Positions 38,531 to 52,313 of a stretch of DNA of 64,000 bases are shown one piece after another. The stretch spans positions 496,001 to 560,000 of the forward strand of contig NW_027207353.1 in NCBI RefSeq assembly GCF_963455315.2. Reading direction: 5' to 3'. The stretch is from Globicephala melas (taxonomy: Eukaryota; Chordata; Mammalia; Artiodactyla; Delphinidae). Position 1 is the first letter of the stretch; the number at the start of each line of letters is the position of its first letter. A program made the translations under genes and the position numbers. Below the pieces are notes generated by a model. It was not told the DNA's origin. It saw nothing but the letters and a program-made list of their open reading frames with translations, and made no database searches.

Positions 38531-39908
38531 ATGCAGGGCAGAGGCCACCGCCTCCTGGAAGCTGCAGCACGCCTCCGCTTCTGCACGGCAAATCAGGGCC
38601 TTACTTCCAGGCACGGGTTCACGCTGGGTGTGCCGGGAGCCACACAGCGTGCTAAGAGGCTGACTCTCTCCTCCAGCGGAGTGACTTCAGGTACGAGGGC
38701 GGGCCTCGCAGTGTTCCAAGCACAGCGTTCTCTCATGGCAGCTCACACAAGGGCCATGACAGAGTCTTCCTGGGCACTTGGCACTCACCAGCCATGCTGT
38801 CCTGAGGGCGTTCGAGGGCTCCGGAGATGTAGCGCTCCTCAAGGAACGCGCAGGGTGTGGTTGCCCAGCACCCGGCACGCTCAGGGGTCCTCCGAGGGAA
38901 TCAACCAGTGGACCTCGACGTTGCTCAGCCGGCCCACAGGTGTCTGTCTGGAGGCACTCAGTGGCCTTGGAGGGAAAATGATGCACACCCGTGGGGCCTA
39001 GGAGTCCCCGGACGTGTACTTCCTTTAAAGCAAAGCGACTAAGAACTCCTGGAAAGAGCTGCATGCCTCCCTTTCTGCACGGCTACTCAGGGCCTAACCT
39101 GGAGGCGAGTTCTCACGTTGAGGTTCCCTTTAGCTCTAGAGCCTGTCATGCGGACCGCCACCGCGGCCACGGAAGCCCCTGGTTGAGAGAGAGCAAACTC
39201 ACAATTTTCCCCGAAGCATTCTTCCAGGGCTCACTGGCCTGTCGGGAGCCGGGAATGTCAGGGAGCTTCAGGGCAGGCATGAATGCCGCCCTCCAAATGG
39301 GAAAGCAGGGCTAGTTCCAGCAGGCCCCCGTTTTCATGGGCACACTCAGCGTACATCCCCGTGGTTTCTAAGGCGTCCCAAGAGACACCGGTTGCCCTGT
39401 GTTTCCTTCCCTGAGTCAACTTATCGAAGTAGGGAGTCCCGCATCCAGCGAACGGTCTCAACCAAGGAACGCCGTAGCTGCTCCTCTGGGCCTGGGGCTG
39501 CCGGCGGTGCCAAAGAAGGAACAGGACTTGCATGGCAGTAAGAACCCAAGCCGCCGTCCTCTAGGAGGCACGGTGCCTTCAGTCAGGAGGTCCTGGATGG
39601 AATGCGAAGACGAGGGTTACTCTGAGCGCAGCTCCGATTGGGGCAACGCGTAAGACCTCCGCGCCATGTGGCATGTGCCAGAACGGTGTTCGTGAACGTG
39701 TGCGAGTGCTGAGGAAACCAAGCTGCTCCAAAAGAGAGGGCAGTGCGTTTCCCTACGCTCGGCGTGCGCAGAGGGGCTCTAAAGGGCTACGGGCCCGGAT
39801 GTTGCTTAGCAGACCCAGGTGCGCCTGGGGTTACTCAGTGTTCCTGCCGGGAACAGGGTGCCCCGGCTAGCCTCCCAGGTGTGCTAAAGCTGTGCTGCCG
39901 TTCAAGGT
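38531..39908 (+). repeat. Satellite monomer M29
   Basis: State: 7G 378G 434G 512A, junction B. Hybrid like M4, but with the other junction. Confidence 0.95.
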
Positions 39909-41286
39909 ATGCAGAGCAGAGGCCACCGCCTCCTGGAAGCTGCAGCACGCCTCCGCTTCTGCACGGCAAATCAGGGCCTTACTTCCAGGCACGGGTTCAC
40001 GCTGGGTGTGCCGGGAGCCACACAGCGTGCTAAGAGGCTGACTCTCTCCTCCAGCGGAGTGACTTCAGGTACGAGGGCGGGCCTCGCAGTGTTCCAAGCA
40101 CAGCGTTCTCTCATGGCAGCTCACACAAGGGCCATGACAGAGTCTTCCTGGGCACTTGGCACTCACCAGCCATGCTGTCCTGAGGGCGTTCGAGGGCTCC
40201 GGAGATGTAGCGCTCCTCAAGGAACGCGCAGGGTGTGGTTGCCCAGCACCCGGCACGCTCAGGGGTCCTCCGAGGGAATCAACCAATGGACCTCGACGTT
40301 GCTCAGCCGGCCCACAGGTGTCTGTCTGGAGGCACTCAGTGACCTTGGAGGGAAAATGATGCACACCCGTGGGGCCTAGGAGTCCCCGGACGTGTACTTC
40401 CTTTAAAGCAAAGCGACTACGAACTCCTGGAAAGAGCTGCATGCCTCCCTTTCTGCACGGCTACTCAGGGCCTAACCTGGAGGCGAGTTCTCACGTTGAG
40501 GTTCCCTTTAGCTCTAGAGCCTGTCATGCGGACCGCCACCGCGGCCACGGAAGCCCCTGGTTGAGAGAGAGCAAACTCACAATTTTCCCCGAAGCATTCT
40601 TCCAGGGCTCACTGGCCTGTCGGGAGCCGGGAATGTCAGGGAGCTTCAAGGCAGGCATGAATGCCGCCCTCCAAATGGGAAAGCAGGGCTAGTTCCAGCA
40701 GGCCCCCGTTTTCATGGGCACACTCAGCGTACATCCCCGTGGTTTCTAAGGCGTCCCAAGAGACACCGGTTGCCCTGTGTTTCCTTCCCTGAGTCAACTT
40801 ATCGAAGTAGGGAGTCCCGCATCCAGCGAACGGTCTCAACCAAGGAACGCCGTAGCTGCTCCTCTGGGCCTGGGGCTGCCGGCGGTGCCAAAGAAGGAAC
40901 AGGACTTGCATGGCAGTAAGAACCCAAGCCGCCGTCCTCTAGGAGGCACGGTGCCTTCAGTCAGGAGGTCCTGGATGGAATGCGAAGACGAGGGTTACTC
41001 TGAGCGCAGCTCCGATTGGGGCAACGCGTAAGACCTCCGCGCCATGTGGCATGTGCCAGAACGGTGTTCGTGAACGTGTGCGAGTGCTGAGGAAACCAAG
41101 CTGCTCCAAAAGAGAGGGCAGTGCGTTTCCCTACGCTCGGCGTGCGCAGAGGGGCTCTAAAGGGCTACGGGCCCGGATGTTGCTTAGCAGACCCAGGTGC
41201 GCCTGGGGTTACTCAGTGTTCCTGCCGGGAACAGGGTGCCCCGGCTAGCCTCCCAGGTGTGCTAAAGCTGTGCTGCCGTTCAAGGT
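39909..41286 (+). repeat. Satellite monomer M30
   Basis: State: 7A 378A 434A 512C, junction B, with 741A. Confidence 0.95.
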
Positions 41287-42665
41287 ATGCAGGGCAGAGG
41301 CCACCGCCTCCTGGAAGCTGCAGCACGCCTCCGCTTCTGCACGGCAAATCAGGGCCTTACTTCCAGGCACGGGTTCACGCTGGGTGTGCCGGGAGCCACA
41401 CAGCGTGCTAAGAGGCTGACTCTCTCCTCCAGCGGAGTGACTTCAGGTACGAGGGCGGGCCTCGCAGTGTTCCAAGCACAGCGTTCTCTCATGGCAGCTC
41501 ACACAAGGGCCATGACAGAGTCTTCCTGGGCACTTGGCACTCACCAGCCATGCTGTCCTGAGGGCGTTCGAGGGCTCCGGAGATGTAGCGCTCCTCAAGG
41601 AACGCGCAGGGTGTGGTTGCCCAGCACCCGGCACGCTCAGGGGTCCTCCGAGGGAATCAACCAGTGGACCTCGACGTTGCTCAGCCGGCCCACAGGTGTC
41701 TGTCTGGAGGCACTCAGTGGCCTTGGAGGGAAAATGATGCACACCCGTGGGGCCTAGGAGTCCCCGGACGTGTACTTCCTTTAAAGCAAAGCGACTACGA
41801 ACTCCTGGAAAGAGCTGCATGCCTCCCTTTCTGCACGGCTACTCAGGGCCTAACCTGGAGGCGAGTTCTCACGTTGAGGTTCCCTTTAGCTCTAGAGCCT
41901 GTCATGCGGACCGCCACCGCGGCCACGGAAGCCCCTGGTTGAGAGAGAGCAAACTCACAATTTTCCCCGAAGCATTCTTCCAGGGCTCACTGGCCTGTCG
42001 GGAGCCGGGAATGTCAGGGAGCTTCAGGGCAGGCATGAATGCCGCCCTCCAAATGGGAAAGCAGGGCTAGTTCCAGCAGGCCCCCGTTTTCATGGGCACA
42101 CTCAGCGTACATCCCCGTGGTTTCTAAGGCGTCCCAAGAGACACCGGTTGCCCTGTGTTTCCTTCCCTGAGTCAACTTATCGAAGTAGGGAGTCCCGCAT
42201 CCAGCGAACGGTCTCAACCAAGGAACGCCGTAGCTGCTCCTCTGGGCCTGGGGCTGCCGGCGGTGCCAAAGAAGGAACAGGACTTGCATGGCAGTAAGAA
42301 CCCAAGCCGCCGTCCTCTAGGAGGCACGGTGCCTTCAGTCAGGAGGTCCTGGAAGGAATGCGAAGACGAGGGTTACTCTGAGCGCAGCTCCGATTGGGGC
42401 AACGCGTAAGACCTCCGCGCCATGTGGCATGTGCCAGAACGGTGTTCGTGAACGTGTGCGAGTGCTGAGGAAACCAAGCTGCTCCAAAAGAGAGGACAGT
42501 GCGTTTCCCTACGCTCGGCGTGCGCAGAGGGGCTCTAAAGGGCTACGGGCCCGGATGTTGCTTAGCAGACCCAGGTGCGCCTGGGGTTACTCAGTGTTCC
42601 TGCCGGGAACAGGGTGCCCCGGCTAGCCTCCCAGGTGTCCAGAAAGCTGTGCTGCCGTTCAAGGT
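41287..42665 (+). repeat. Satellite monomer M31
   Basis: State: 7G 378G 434G 512C, junction A, with 1068A 1210A. Confidence 0.95.
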
Positions 42666-44043
42666 ATGCAGGGCAGAGGCCACCGCCTCCTGGAAGCTGC
42701 AGCACGCCTCCGCTTCTGCACGGCAAATCAGGGCCTTACTTCCAGGCACGGGTTCACGCTGGGTGTGCCGGGAGCCACACAGCGTGCTAAGAGGCTGACT
42801 CTCTCCTCCAGCGGAGTGACTTCAGGTACGAGGGCGGGCCTCGCAGTGTTCCAAGCACAGCGTTCTCTCATGGCAGCTCACACAAGGGCCATGACAGAGT
42901 CTTCCTGGGCACTTGGCACTCACCAGCCATGCTGTCCTGAGGGCGTTCGAGGGCTCCGGAGATGTAGCGCTCCTCAAGGAACGCGCAGGGTGTGGTTGCC
43001 CAGCACCCGGCACGCTCAGGGGTCCTCCGAGGGAATCAACCAGTGGACCTCGACGTTGCTCAGCCGGCCCACAGGTGTCTGTCTGGAGGCACTCAGTGGC
43101 CTTGGAGGGAAAATGATGCACACCCGTGGGGCCTAGGAGTCCCCGGACGTGTACTTCCTTTAAAGCAAAGCGACTACGAACTCCTGGAAAGAGCTGCATG
43201 CCTCCCTTTCTGCACGGCTACTCAGGGCCTAACCTGGAGGCGAGTTCTCACGTTGAGGTTCCCTTTAGCTCTAGAGCCTGTCATGCGGACCGCCACCGCG
43301 GCCACGGAAGCCCCTGGTTGAGAGAGAGCAAACTCACAATTTTCCCCGAAGCATTCTTCCAGGGCTCACTGGCCTGTCGGGAGCCGGGAATGTCAGGGAG
43401 CTTCAAGGCAGGCATGAATGCCGCCCTCCAAATGGGAAAGCAGGGCTAGTTCCAGCAGGCCCCCGTTTTCATGGGCACACTCAGCGTACATCCCCGTGGT
43501 TTCTAAGGCGTCCCAAGAGACACCGGTTGCCCTGTGTTTCCTTCCCTGAGTCAACTTATCGAAGTAGGGAGTCCCGCATCCAGCGAACGGTCTCAACCAA
43601 GGAACGCCGTAGCTGCTCCTCTGGGCCTGGGGCTGCCGGCGGTGCCAAAGAAGGAACAGGACTTGCATGGCAGTAAGAACCCAAGCCGCCGTCCTCTAGG
43701 AGGCACGGTGCCTTCAGTCAGGAGGTCCTGGAAGGAATGCGAAGACGAGGGTTACTCTGAGCGCAGCTCCGATTGGGGCAACGCGTAAGACCTCCGCGCC
43801 ATGTGGCATGTGCCAGAACGGTGTTCGTGAACGTGTGCGAGTGCTGAGGAAACCAAGCTGCTCCAAAAGAGAGGACAGTGCGTTTCCCTACGCTCGGCGT
43901 GCGCAGAGGGGCTCTAAAGGGCTACGGGCCCGGATGTTGCTTAGCAGACCCAGGTGCGCCTGGGGTTACTCAGTGTTCCTGCCGGGAACAGGGTGCCCCG
44001 GCTAGCCTCCCAGGTGTGCTAAAGCTGTGCTGCCGTTCAAGGT
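42666..44043 (+). repeat. Satellite monomer M32
   Basis: State: 7G 378G 434G 512C, junction B, with 741A 1068A 1210A. It is the only 1068A/1210A copy with junction B. Confidence 0.95.
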
Positions 44044-45422
44044 ATGCAGAGCAGAGGCCACCGCCTCCTGGAAGCTGCAGCACGCCTCCGCTTCTGCACG
44101 GCAAATCAGGGCCTTACTTCCAGGCACGGGTTCACGCTGGGTGTGCCGGGAGCCACACAGCGTGCTAAGAGGCTGACTCTCTCCTCCAGCGGAGTGACTT
44201 CAGGTACGAGGGCGGGCCTCGCAGTGTTCCAAGCACAGCGTTCTCTCATGGCAGCTCACACAAGGGCCATGACAGAGTCTTCCTGGGCACTTGGCACTCA
44301 CCAGCCATGCTGTCCTGAGGGCGTTCGAGGGCTCCGGAGATGTAGCGCTCCTCAAGGAACGCGCAGGGTGTGGTTGCCCAGCACCCGGCACGCTCAGGGG
44401 TCCTCCGAGGGAATCAACCAATGGACCTCGACGTTGCTCAGCCGGCCCACAGGTGTCTGTCTGGAGGCACTCAGTGACCTTGGAGGGAAAATGATGCACA
44501 CCCGTGGGGCCTAGGAGTCCCCGGACGTGTACTTCCTTTAAAGCAAAGCGACTAAGAACTCCTGGAAAGAGCTGCATGCCTCCCTTTCTGCACGGCTACT
44601 CAGGGCCTAACCTGGAGGCGAGTTCTCACGTTGAGGTTCCCTTTAGCTCTAGAGCCTGTCATGCGGACCGCCACCGCGGCCACGGAAGCCCCTGGTTGAG
44701 AGAGAGCAAACTCACAATTTTCCCCGAAGCATTCTTCCAGGGCTCACTGGCCTGTCGGGAGCCGGGAATGTCAGGGAGCTTCAAGGCAGGCATGAATGCC
44801 GCCCTCCAAATGGGAAAGCAGGGCTAGTTCCAGCAGGCCCCCGTTTTCATGGGCACACTCAGCGTACATCCCCGTGGTTTCTAAGGCGTCCCAAGAGACA
44901 CCGGTTGCCCTGTGTTTCCTTCCCTGAGTCAACTTATCGAAGTAGGGAGTCCCGCATCCAGCGAACGGTCTCAACCAAGGAACGCCGTAGCTGCTCCTCT
45001 GGGCCTGGGGCTGCCGGCGGTGCCAAAGAAGGAACAGGACTTGCATGGCAGTAAGAACCCAAGCCGCCGTCCTCTAGGAGGCACGGTGCCTTCAGTCAGG
45101 AGGTCCTGGATGGAATGCGAAGACGAGGGTTACTCTGAGCGCAGCTCCGATTGGGGCAACGCGTAAGACCTCCGCGCCATGTGGCATGTGCCAGAACGGT
45201 GTTCGTGAACGTGTGCGAGTGCTGAGGAAACCAAGCTGCTCCAAAAGAGAGGGCAGTGCGTTTCCCTACGCTCGGCGTGCGCAGAGGGGCTCTAAAGGGC
45301 TACGGGCCCGGATGTTGCTTAGCAGACCCAGGTGCGCCTGGGGTTACTCAGTGTTCCTGCCGGGAACAGGGTGCCCCGGCTAGCCTCCCAGGTGTCCAGA
45401 AAGCTGTGCTGCCGTTCAAGGT
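44044..45422 (+). repeat. Satellite monomer M33
   Basis: State: 7A 378A 434A 512A, junction A, with 741A. Confidence 0.95.
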
Positions 45423-46800
45423 ATGCAGGGCAGAGGCCACCGCCTCCTGGAAGCTGCAGCACGCCTCCGCTTCTGCACGGCAAATCAGGGCCTTACTTCC
45501 AGGCACGGGTTCACGCTGGGTGTGCCGGGAGCCACACAGCGTGCTAAGAGGCTGACTCTCTCCTCCAGCGGAGTGACTTCAGGTACGAGGGCGGGCCTCG
45601 CAGTGTTCCAAGCACAGCGTTCTCTCATGGCAGCTCACACAAGGGCCATGACAGAGTCTTCCTGGGCACTTGGCACTCACCAGCCATGCTGTCCTGAGGG
45701 CGTTCGAGGGCTCCGGAGATGTAGCGCTCCTCAAGGAACGCGCAGGGTGTGGTTGCCCAGCACCCGGCACGCTCAGGGGTCCTCCGAGGGAATCAACCAG
45801 TGGACCTCGACGTTGCTCAGCCGGCCCACAGGTGTCTGTCTGGAGGCACTCAGTGGCCTTGGAGGGAAAATGATGCACACCCGTGGGGCCTAGGAGTCCC
45901 CGGACGTGTACTTCCTTTAAAGCAAAGCGACTACGAACTCCTGGAAAGAGCTGCATGCCTCCCTTTCTGCACGGCTACTCAGGGCCTAACCTGGAGGCGA
46001 GTTCTCACGTTGAGGTTCCCTTTAGCTCTAGAGCCTGTCATGCGGACCGCCACCGCGGCCACGGAAGCCCCTGGTTGAGAGAGAGCAAACTCACAATTTT
46101 CCCCGAAGCATTCTTCCAGGGCTCACTGGCCTGTCGGGAGCCGGGAATGTCAGGGAGCTTCAGGGCAGGCATGAATGCCGCCCTCCAAATGGGAAAGCAG
46201 GGCTAGTTCCAGCAGGCCCCCGTTTTCATGGGCACACTCAGCGTACATCCCCGTGGTTTCTAAGGCGTCCCAAGAGACACCGGTTGCCCTGTGTTTCCTT
46301 CCCTGAGTCAACTTATCGAAGTAGGGAGTCCCGCATCCAGCGAACGGTCTCAACCAAGGAACGCCGTAGCTGCTCCTCTGGGCCTGGGGCTGCCGGCGGT
46401 GCCAAAGAAGGAACAGGACTTGCATGGCAGTAAGAACCCAAGCCGCCGTCCTCTAGGAGGCACGGTGCCTTCAGTCAGGAGGTCCTGGATGGAATGCGAA
46501 GACGAGGGTTACTCTGAGCGCAGCTCCGATTGGGGCAACGCGTAAGACCTCCGCGCCATGTGGCATGTGCCAGAACGGTGTTCGTGAACGTGTGCGAGTG
46601 CTGAGGAAACCAAGCTGCTCCAAAAGAGAGGGCAGTGCGTTTCCCTACGCTCGGCGTGCGCAGAGGGGCTCTAAAGGGCTACGGGCCCGGATGTTGCTTA
46701 GCAGACCCAGGTGCGCCTGGGGTTACTCAGTGTTCCTGCCGGGAACAGGGTGCCCCGGCTAGCCTCCCAGGTGTGCTAAAGCTGTGCTGCCGTTCAAGGT
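45423..46800 (+). repeat. Satellite monomer M34
   Basis: State: 7G 378G 434G 512C, junction B, defaults elsewhere. Confidence 0.95.
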
Positions 46801-48178
46801 ATGCAGAGCAGAGGCCACCGCCTCCTGGAAGCTGCAGCACGCCTCCGCTTCTGCACGGCAAATCAGGGCCTTACTTCCAGGCACGGGTTCACGCTGGGTG
46901 TGCCGGGAGCCACACAGCGTGCTAAGAGGCTGACTCTCTCCTCCAGCGGAGTGACTTCAGGTACGAGGGCGGGCCTCGCAGTGTTCCAAGCACAGCGTTC
47001 TCTCATGGCAGCTCACACAAGGGCCATGACAGAGTCTTCCTGGGCACTTGGCACTCACCAGCCATGCTGTCCTGAGGGCGTTCGAGGGCTCCGGAGATGT
47101 AGCGCTCCTCAAGGAACGCGCAGGGTGTGGTTGCCCAGCACCCGGCACGCTCAGGGGTCCTCCGAGGGAATCAACCAGTGGACCTCGACGTTGCTCAGCC
47201 GGCCCACAGGTGTCTGTCTGGAGGCACTCAGTGGCCTTGGAGGGAAAATGATGCACACCCGTGGGGCCTAGGAGTCCCCGGACGTGTACTTCCTTTAAAG
47301 CAAAGCGACTACGAACTCCTGGAAAGAGCTGCATGCCTCCCTTTCTGCACGGCTACTCAGGGCCTAACCTGGAGGCGAGTTCTCACGTTGAGGTTCCCTT
47401 TAGCTCTAGAGCCTGTCATGCGGACCGCCACCGCGGCCACGGAAGCCCCTGGTTGAGAGAGAGCAAACTCACAATTTTCCCCGAAGCATTCTTCCAGGGC
47501 TCACTGGCCTGTCGGGAGCCGGGAATGTCAGGGAGCTTCAGGGCAGGCATGAATGCCGCCCTCCAAATGGGAAAGCAGGGCTAGTTCCAGCAGGCCCCCG
47601 TTTTCATGGGCACACTCAGCGTACATCCCCGTGGTTTCTAAGGCGTCCCAAGAGACACCGGTTGCCCTGTGTTTCCTTCCCTGAGTCAACTTATCGAAGT
47701 AGGGAGTCCCGCATCCAGCGAACGGTCTCAACCAAGGAACGCCGTAGCTGCTCCTCTGGGCCTGGGGCTGCCGGCGGTGCCAAAGAAGGAACAGGACTTG
47801 CATGGCAGTAAGAACCCAAGCCGCCGTCCTCTAGGAGGCACGGTGCCTTCAGTCAGGAGGTCCTGGATGGAATGCGAAGACGAGGGTTACTCTGAGCGCA
47901 GCTCCGATTGGGGCAACGCGTAAGACCTCCGCGCCATGTGGCATGTGCCAGAACGGTGTTCGTGAACGTGTGCGAGTGCTGAGGAAACCAAGCTGCTCCA
48001 AAAGAGAGGGCAGTGCGTTTCCCTACGCTCGGCGTGCGCAGAGGGGCTCTAAAGGGCTACGGGCCCGGATGTTGCTTAGCAGACCCAGGTGCGCCTGGGG
48101 TTACTCAGTGTTCCTGCCGGGAACAGGGTGCCCCGGCTAGCCTCCCAGGTGTGCTAAAGCTGTGCTGCCGTTCAAGGT
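46801..48178 (+). repeat. Satellite monomer M35
   Basis: State: 7A 378G 434G 512C, junction B. Differs from M40, five units later, only at offset 7 among the markers. Confidence 0.95.
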
Positions 48179-49556
48179 ATGCAGAGCAGAGGCCACCGCC
48201 TCCTGGAAGCTGCAGCACGCCTCCGCTTCTGCACGGCAAATCAGGGCCTTACTTCCAGGCACGGGTTCACGCTGGGTGTGCCGGGAGCCACACAGCGTGC
48301 TAAGAGGCTGACTCTCTCCTCCAGCGGAGTGACTTCAGGTACGAGGGCGGGCCTCGCAGTGTTCCAAGCACAGCGTTCTCTCATGGCAGCTCACACAAGG
48401 GCCATGACAGAGTCTTCCTGGGCACTTGGCACTCACCAGCCATGCTGTCCTGAGGGCGTTCGAGGGCTCCGGAGATGTAGCGCTCCTCAAGGAACGCGCA
48501 GGGTGTGGTTGCCCAGCACCCGGCACGCTCAGGGGTCCTCCGAGGGAATCAACCAATGGACCTCGACGTTGCTCAGCCGGCCCACAGGTGTCTGTCTGGA
48601 GGCACTCAGTGACCTTGGAGGGAAAATGATGCACACCCGTGGGGCCTAGGAGTCCCCGGACGTGTACTTCCTTTAAAGCAAAGCGACTAAGAACTCCTGG
48701 AAAGAGCTGCATGCCTCCCTTTCTGCACGGCTACTCAGGGCCTAACCTGGAGGCGAGTTCTCACGTTGAGGTTCCCTTTAGCTCTAGAGCCTGTCATGCG
48801 GACCGCCACCGCGGCCACGGAAGCCCCTGGTTGAGAGAGAGCAAACTCACAATTTTCCCCGAAGCATTCTTCCAGGGCTCACTGGCCTGTCGGGAGCCGG
48901 GAATGTCAGGGAGCTTCAGGGCAGGCATGAATGCCGCCCTCCAAATGGGAAAGCAGGGCTAGTTCCAGCAGGCCCCCGTTTTCATGGGCACACTCAGCGT
49001 ACATCCCCGTGGTTTCTAAGGCGTCCCAAGAGACACCGGTTGCCCTGTGTTTCCTTCCCTGAGTCAACTTATCGAAGTAGGGAGTCCCGCATCCAGCGAA
49101 CGGTCTCAACCAAGGAACGCCGTAGCTGCTCCTCTGGGCCTGGGGCTGCCGGCGGTGCCAAAGAAGGAACAGGACTTGCATGGCAGTAAGAACCCAAGCC
49201 GCCGTCCTCTAGGAGGCACGGTGCCTTCAGTCAGGAGGTCCTGGAAGGAATGCGAAGACGAGGGTTACTCTGAGCGCAGCTCCGATTGGGGCAACGCGTA
49301 AGACCTCCGCGCCATGTGGCATGTGCCAGAACGGTGTTCGTGAACGTGTGCGAGTGCTGAGGAAACCAAGCTGCTCCAAAAGAGAGGACAGTGCGTTTCC
49401 CTACCCTCGCGTGCGCAGAGGGGCTCTAAAGGGCTACGGGCCCGGATGTTGCTTAGCAGACCCAGGTGCGCCTGGGGTTACTCAGTGTTCCTGCCGGGAA
49501 CAGGGTGCCCCGGCTAGCCTCCCAGGTGTCCAGAAAGCTGTGCTGCCGTTCAAGGT
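48179..49556 (+). repeat. Satellite monomer M36, with one-base deletion
   Basis: State: 7A 378A 434A 512A, junction A, with 1068A 1210A. One G is missing from the GG at offsets 1231-1232, so the unit is 1,378 bp despite junction A. G-to-C at 49405 (offset 1227). Confidence 0.95.
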
Positions 49557-50935
49557 ATGCAGGGCAGAGGCCACCGCCTCCTGGAAGCTGCAGCACGCCT
49601 CCGCTTCTGCACGGCAAATCAGGGCCTTACTTCCAGGCACGGGTTCACGCTGGGTGTGCCGGGAGCCACACAGCGTGCTAAGAGGCTGACTCTCTCCTCC
49701 AGCGGAGTGACTTCAGGTACGAGGGCGGGCCTCGCAGTGTTCCAAGCACAGCGTTCTCTCATGGCAGCTCACACAAGGGCCATGACAGAGTCTTCCTGGG
49801 CACTTGGCACTCACCAGCCATGCTGTCCTGAGGGCGTTCGAGGGCTCCGGAGATGTAGCGCTCCTCAAGGAACGCGCAGGGTGTGGTTGCCCAGCACCCG
49901 GCACGCTCAGGGGTCCTCCGAGGGAATCAACCAGTGGACCTCGACGTTGCTCAGCCGGCCCACAGGTGTCTGTCTGGAGGCACTCAGTGGCCTTGGAGGG
50001 AAAATGATGCACACCCGTGGGGCCTAGGAGTCCCCGGACGTGTACTTCCTTTAAAGCAAAGCGACTACGAACTCCTGGAAAGAGCTGCATGCCTCCCTTT
50101 CTGCACGGCTACTCAGAGCCTAACCTGGAGGCGAGTTCTCACGTTGAGGTTCCCTTTAGCTCTAGAGCCTGTCATGCGGACCGCCACCGCGGCCACGGAA
50201 GCCCCTGGTTGAGAGAGAGCAAACTCACAATTTTCCCCGAAGCATTCTTCCAGGGCTCACTGGCCTGTCGGGAGCCGGGAATGTCAGGGAGCTTCAAGGC
50301 AGGCATGAATGCCGCCCTCCAAATGGGAAAGCAGGGCTAGTTCCAGCAGGCCCCCGTTTTCATGGGCGCACTCAGCGTACATCCCCGTGGTTTCTAAGGC
50401 GTCCCAAGAGACACCGGTTGCCCTGTGTTTCCTTCCCTGAGTCAACTTATCGAAGTAGGGAGTCCCGCATCCAGCGAACGGTCTCAACCAAGGAACGCCG
50501 TAGCTGCTCCTCTGGGCCTGGGGCTGCCGGCGGTGCCAAAGAAGGAACAGGACTTGCATGGCAGTAAGAACCCAAGCCGCCGTCCTCTAGGAGGCACGGT
50601 GCCTTCAGTCAGGAGGTCCTGGATGGAATGCGAAGACGAGGGTTACTCTGAGCGCAGCTCCGATTGGGGCAACGCGTAAGACCTCCGCGCCATGTGGCAT
50701 GTGCCAGAACGGTGTTCGTGAACGTGTGCGAGTGCTGAGGAAACCAAGCTGCTCCAAAAGAGAGGGCAGTGCGTTTCCCTACGCTCGGCGTGCGCAGAGG
50801 GGCTCTAAAGGGCTACGGGCCCGGATGTTGCTTAGCAGACCCAGGTGCGCCTGGGGTTACTCAGTGTTCCTGCCGGGAACAGGGTGCCCCGGCTAGCCTC
50901 CCAGGTGTCCAGAAAGCTGTGCTGCCGTTCAAGGT
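49557..50935 (+). repeat. Satellite monomer M37
   Basis: State: 7G 378G 434G 512C, junction A, with 561A 741A 812G. Only M42 shares this triple. Confidence 0.95.
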
Positions 50936-52313
50936 ATGCAGGGCAGAGGCCACCGCCTCCTGGAAGCTGCAGCACGCCTCCGCTTCTGCACGGCAAATCA
51001 GGGCCTTACTTCCAGGCACGGGTTCACGCTGGGTGTGCCGGGAGCCACACAGCGTGCTAAGAGGCTGACTCTCTCCTCCAGCGGAGTGACTTCAGGTACG
51101 AGGGCGGGCCTCGCAGTGTTCCAAGCACAGCGTTCTCTCATGGCAGCTCACACAAGGGCCATGACAGAGTCTTCCTGGGCACTTGGCACTCACCAGCCAT
51201 GCTGTCCTGAGGGCGTTCGAGGGCTCCGGAGATGTAGCGCTCCTCAAGGAACGCGCAGGGTGTGGTTGCCCAGCACCCGGCACGCTCAGGGGTCCTCCGA
51301 GGGAATCAACCAGTGGACCTCGACGTTGCTCAGCCGGCCCACAGGTGTCTGTCTGGAGGCACTCAGTGGCCTTGGAGGGAAAATGATGCACACCCGTGGG
51401 GCCTAGGAGTCCCCGGACGTGTACTTCCTTTAAAGCAAAGCGACTACGAACTCCTGGAAAGAGCTGCATGCCTCCCTTTCTGCACGGCTACTCAGGGCCT
51501 AACCTGGAGGCGAGTTCTCACGTTGAGGTTCCCTTTAGCTCTAGAGCCTGTCATGCGGACCGCCACCGCGGCCACGGAAGCCCCTGGTTGAGAGAGAGCA
51601 AACTCACAATTTTCCCCGAAGCATTCTTCCAGGGCTCACTGGCCTGTCGGGAGCCGGGAATGTCAGGGAGCTTCAGGGCAGGCATGAATGCCGCCCTCCA
51701 AATGGGAAAGCAGGGCTAGTTCCAGCAGGCCCCCGTTTTCATGGGCACACTCAGCGTACATCCCCGTGGTTTCTAAGGCGTCCCAAGAGACACCGGTTGC
51801 CCTGTGTTTCCTTCCCTGAGTCAACTTATCGAAGTAGGGAGTCCCGCATCCAGCGAACGGTCTCAACCAAGGAACGCCGTAGCTGCTCCTCTGGGCCTGG
51901 GGCTGCCGGCGGTGCCAAAGAAGGAACAGGACTTGCATGGCAGTAAGAACCCAAGCCGCCGTCCTCTAGGAGGCACGGTGCCTTCAGTCAGGAGGTCCTG
52001 GATGGAATGCGAAGACGAGGGTTACTCTGAGCGCAGCTCCGATTGGGGCAACGCGTAAGACCTCCGCGCCATGTGGCATGTGCCAGAACGGTGTTCGTGA
52101 ACGTGTGCGAGTGCTGAGGAAACCAAGCTGCTCCAAAAGAGAGGGCAGTGCGTTTCCCTACGCTCGGCGTGCGCAGAGGGGCTCTAAAGGGCTACGGGCC
52201 CGGATGTTGCTTAGCAGACCCAGGTGCGCCTGGGGTTACTCAGTGTTCCTGCCGGGAACAGGGTGCCCCGGCTAGCCTCCCAGGTGTGCTAAAGCTGTGC
52301 TGCCGTTCAAGGT
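50936..52313 (+). repeat. Satellite monomer M38
   Basis: State: 7G 378G 434G 512C, junction B. Counterpart of M43. Confidence 0.95.
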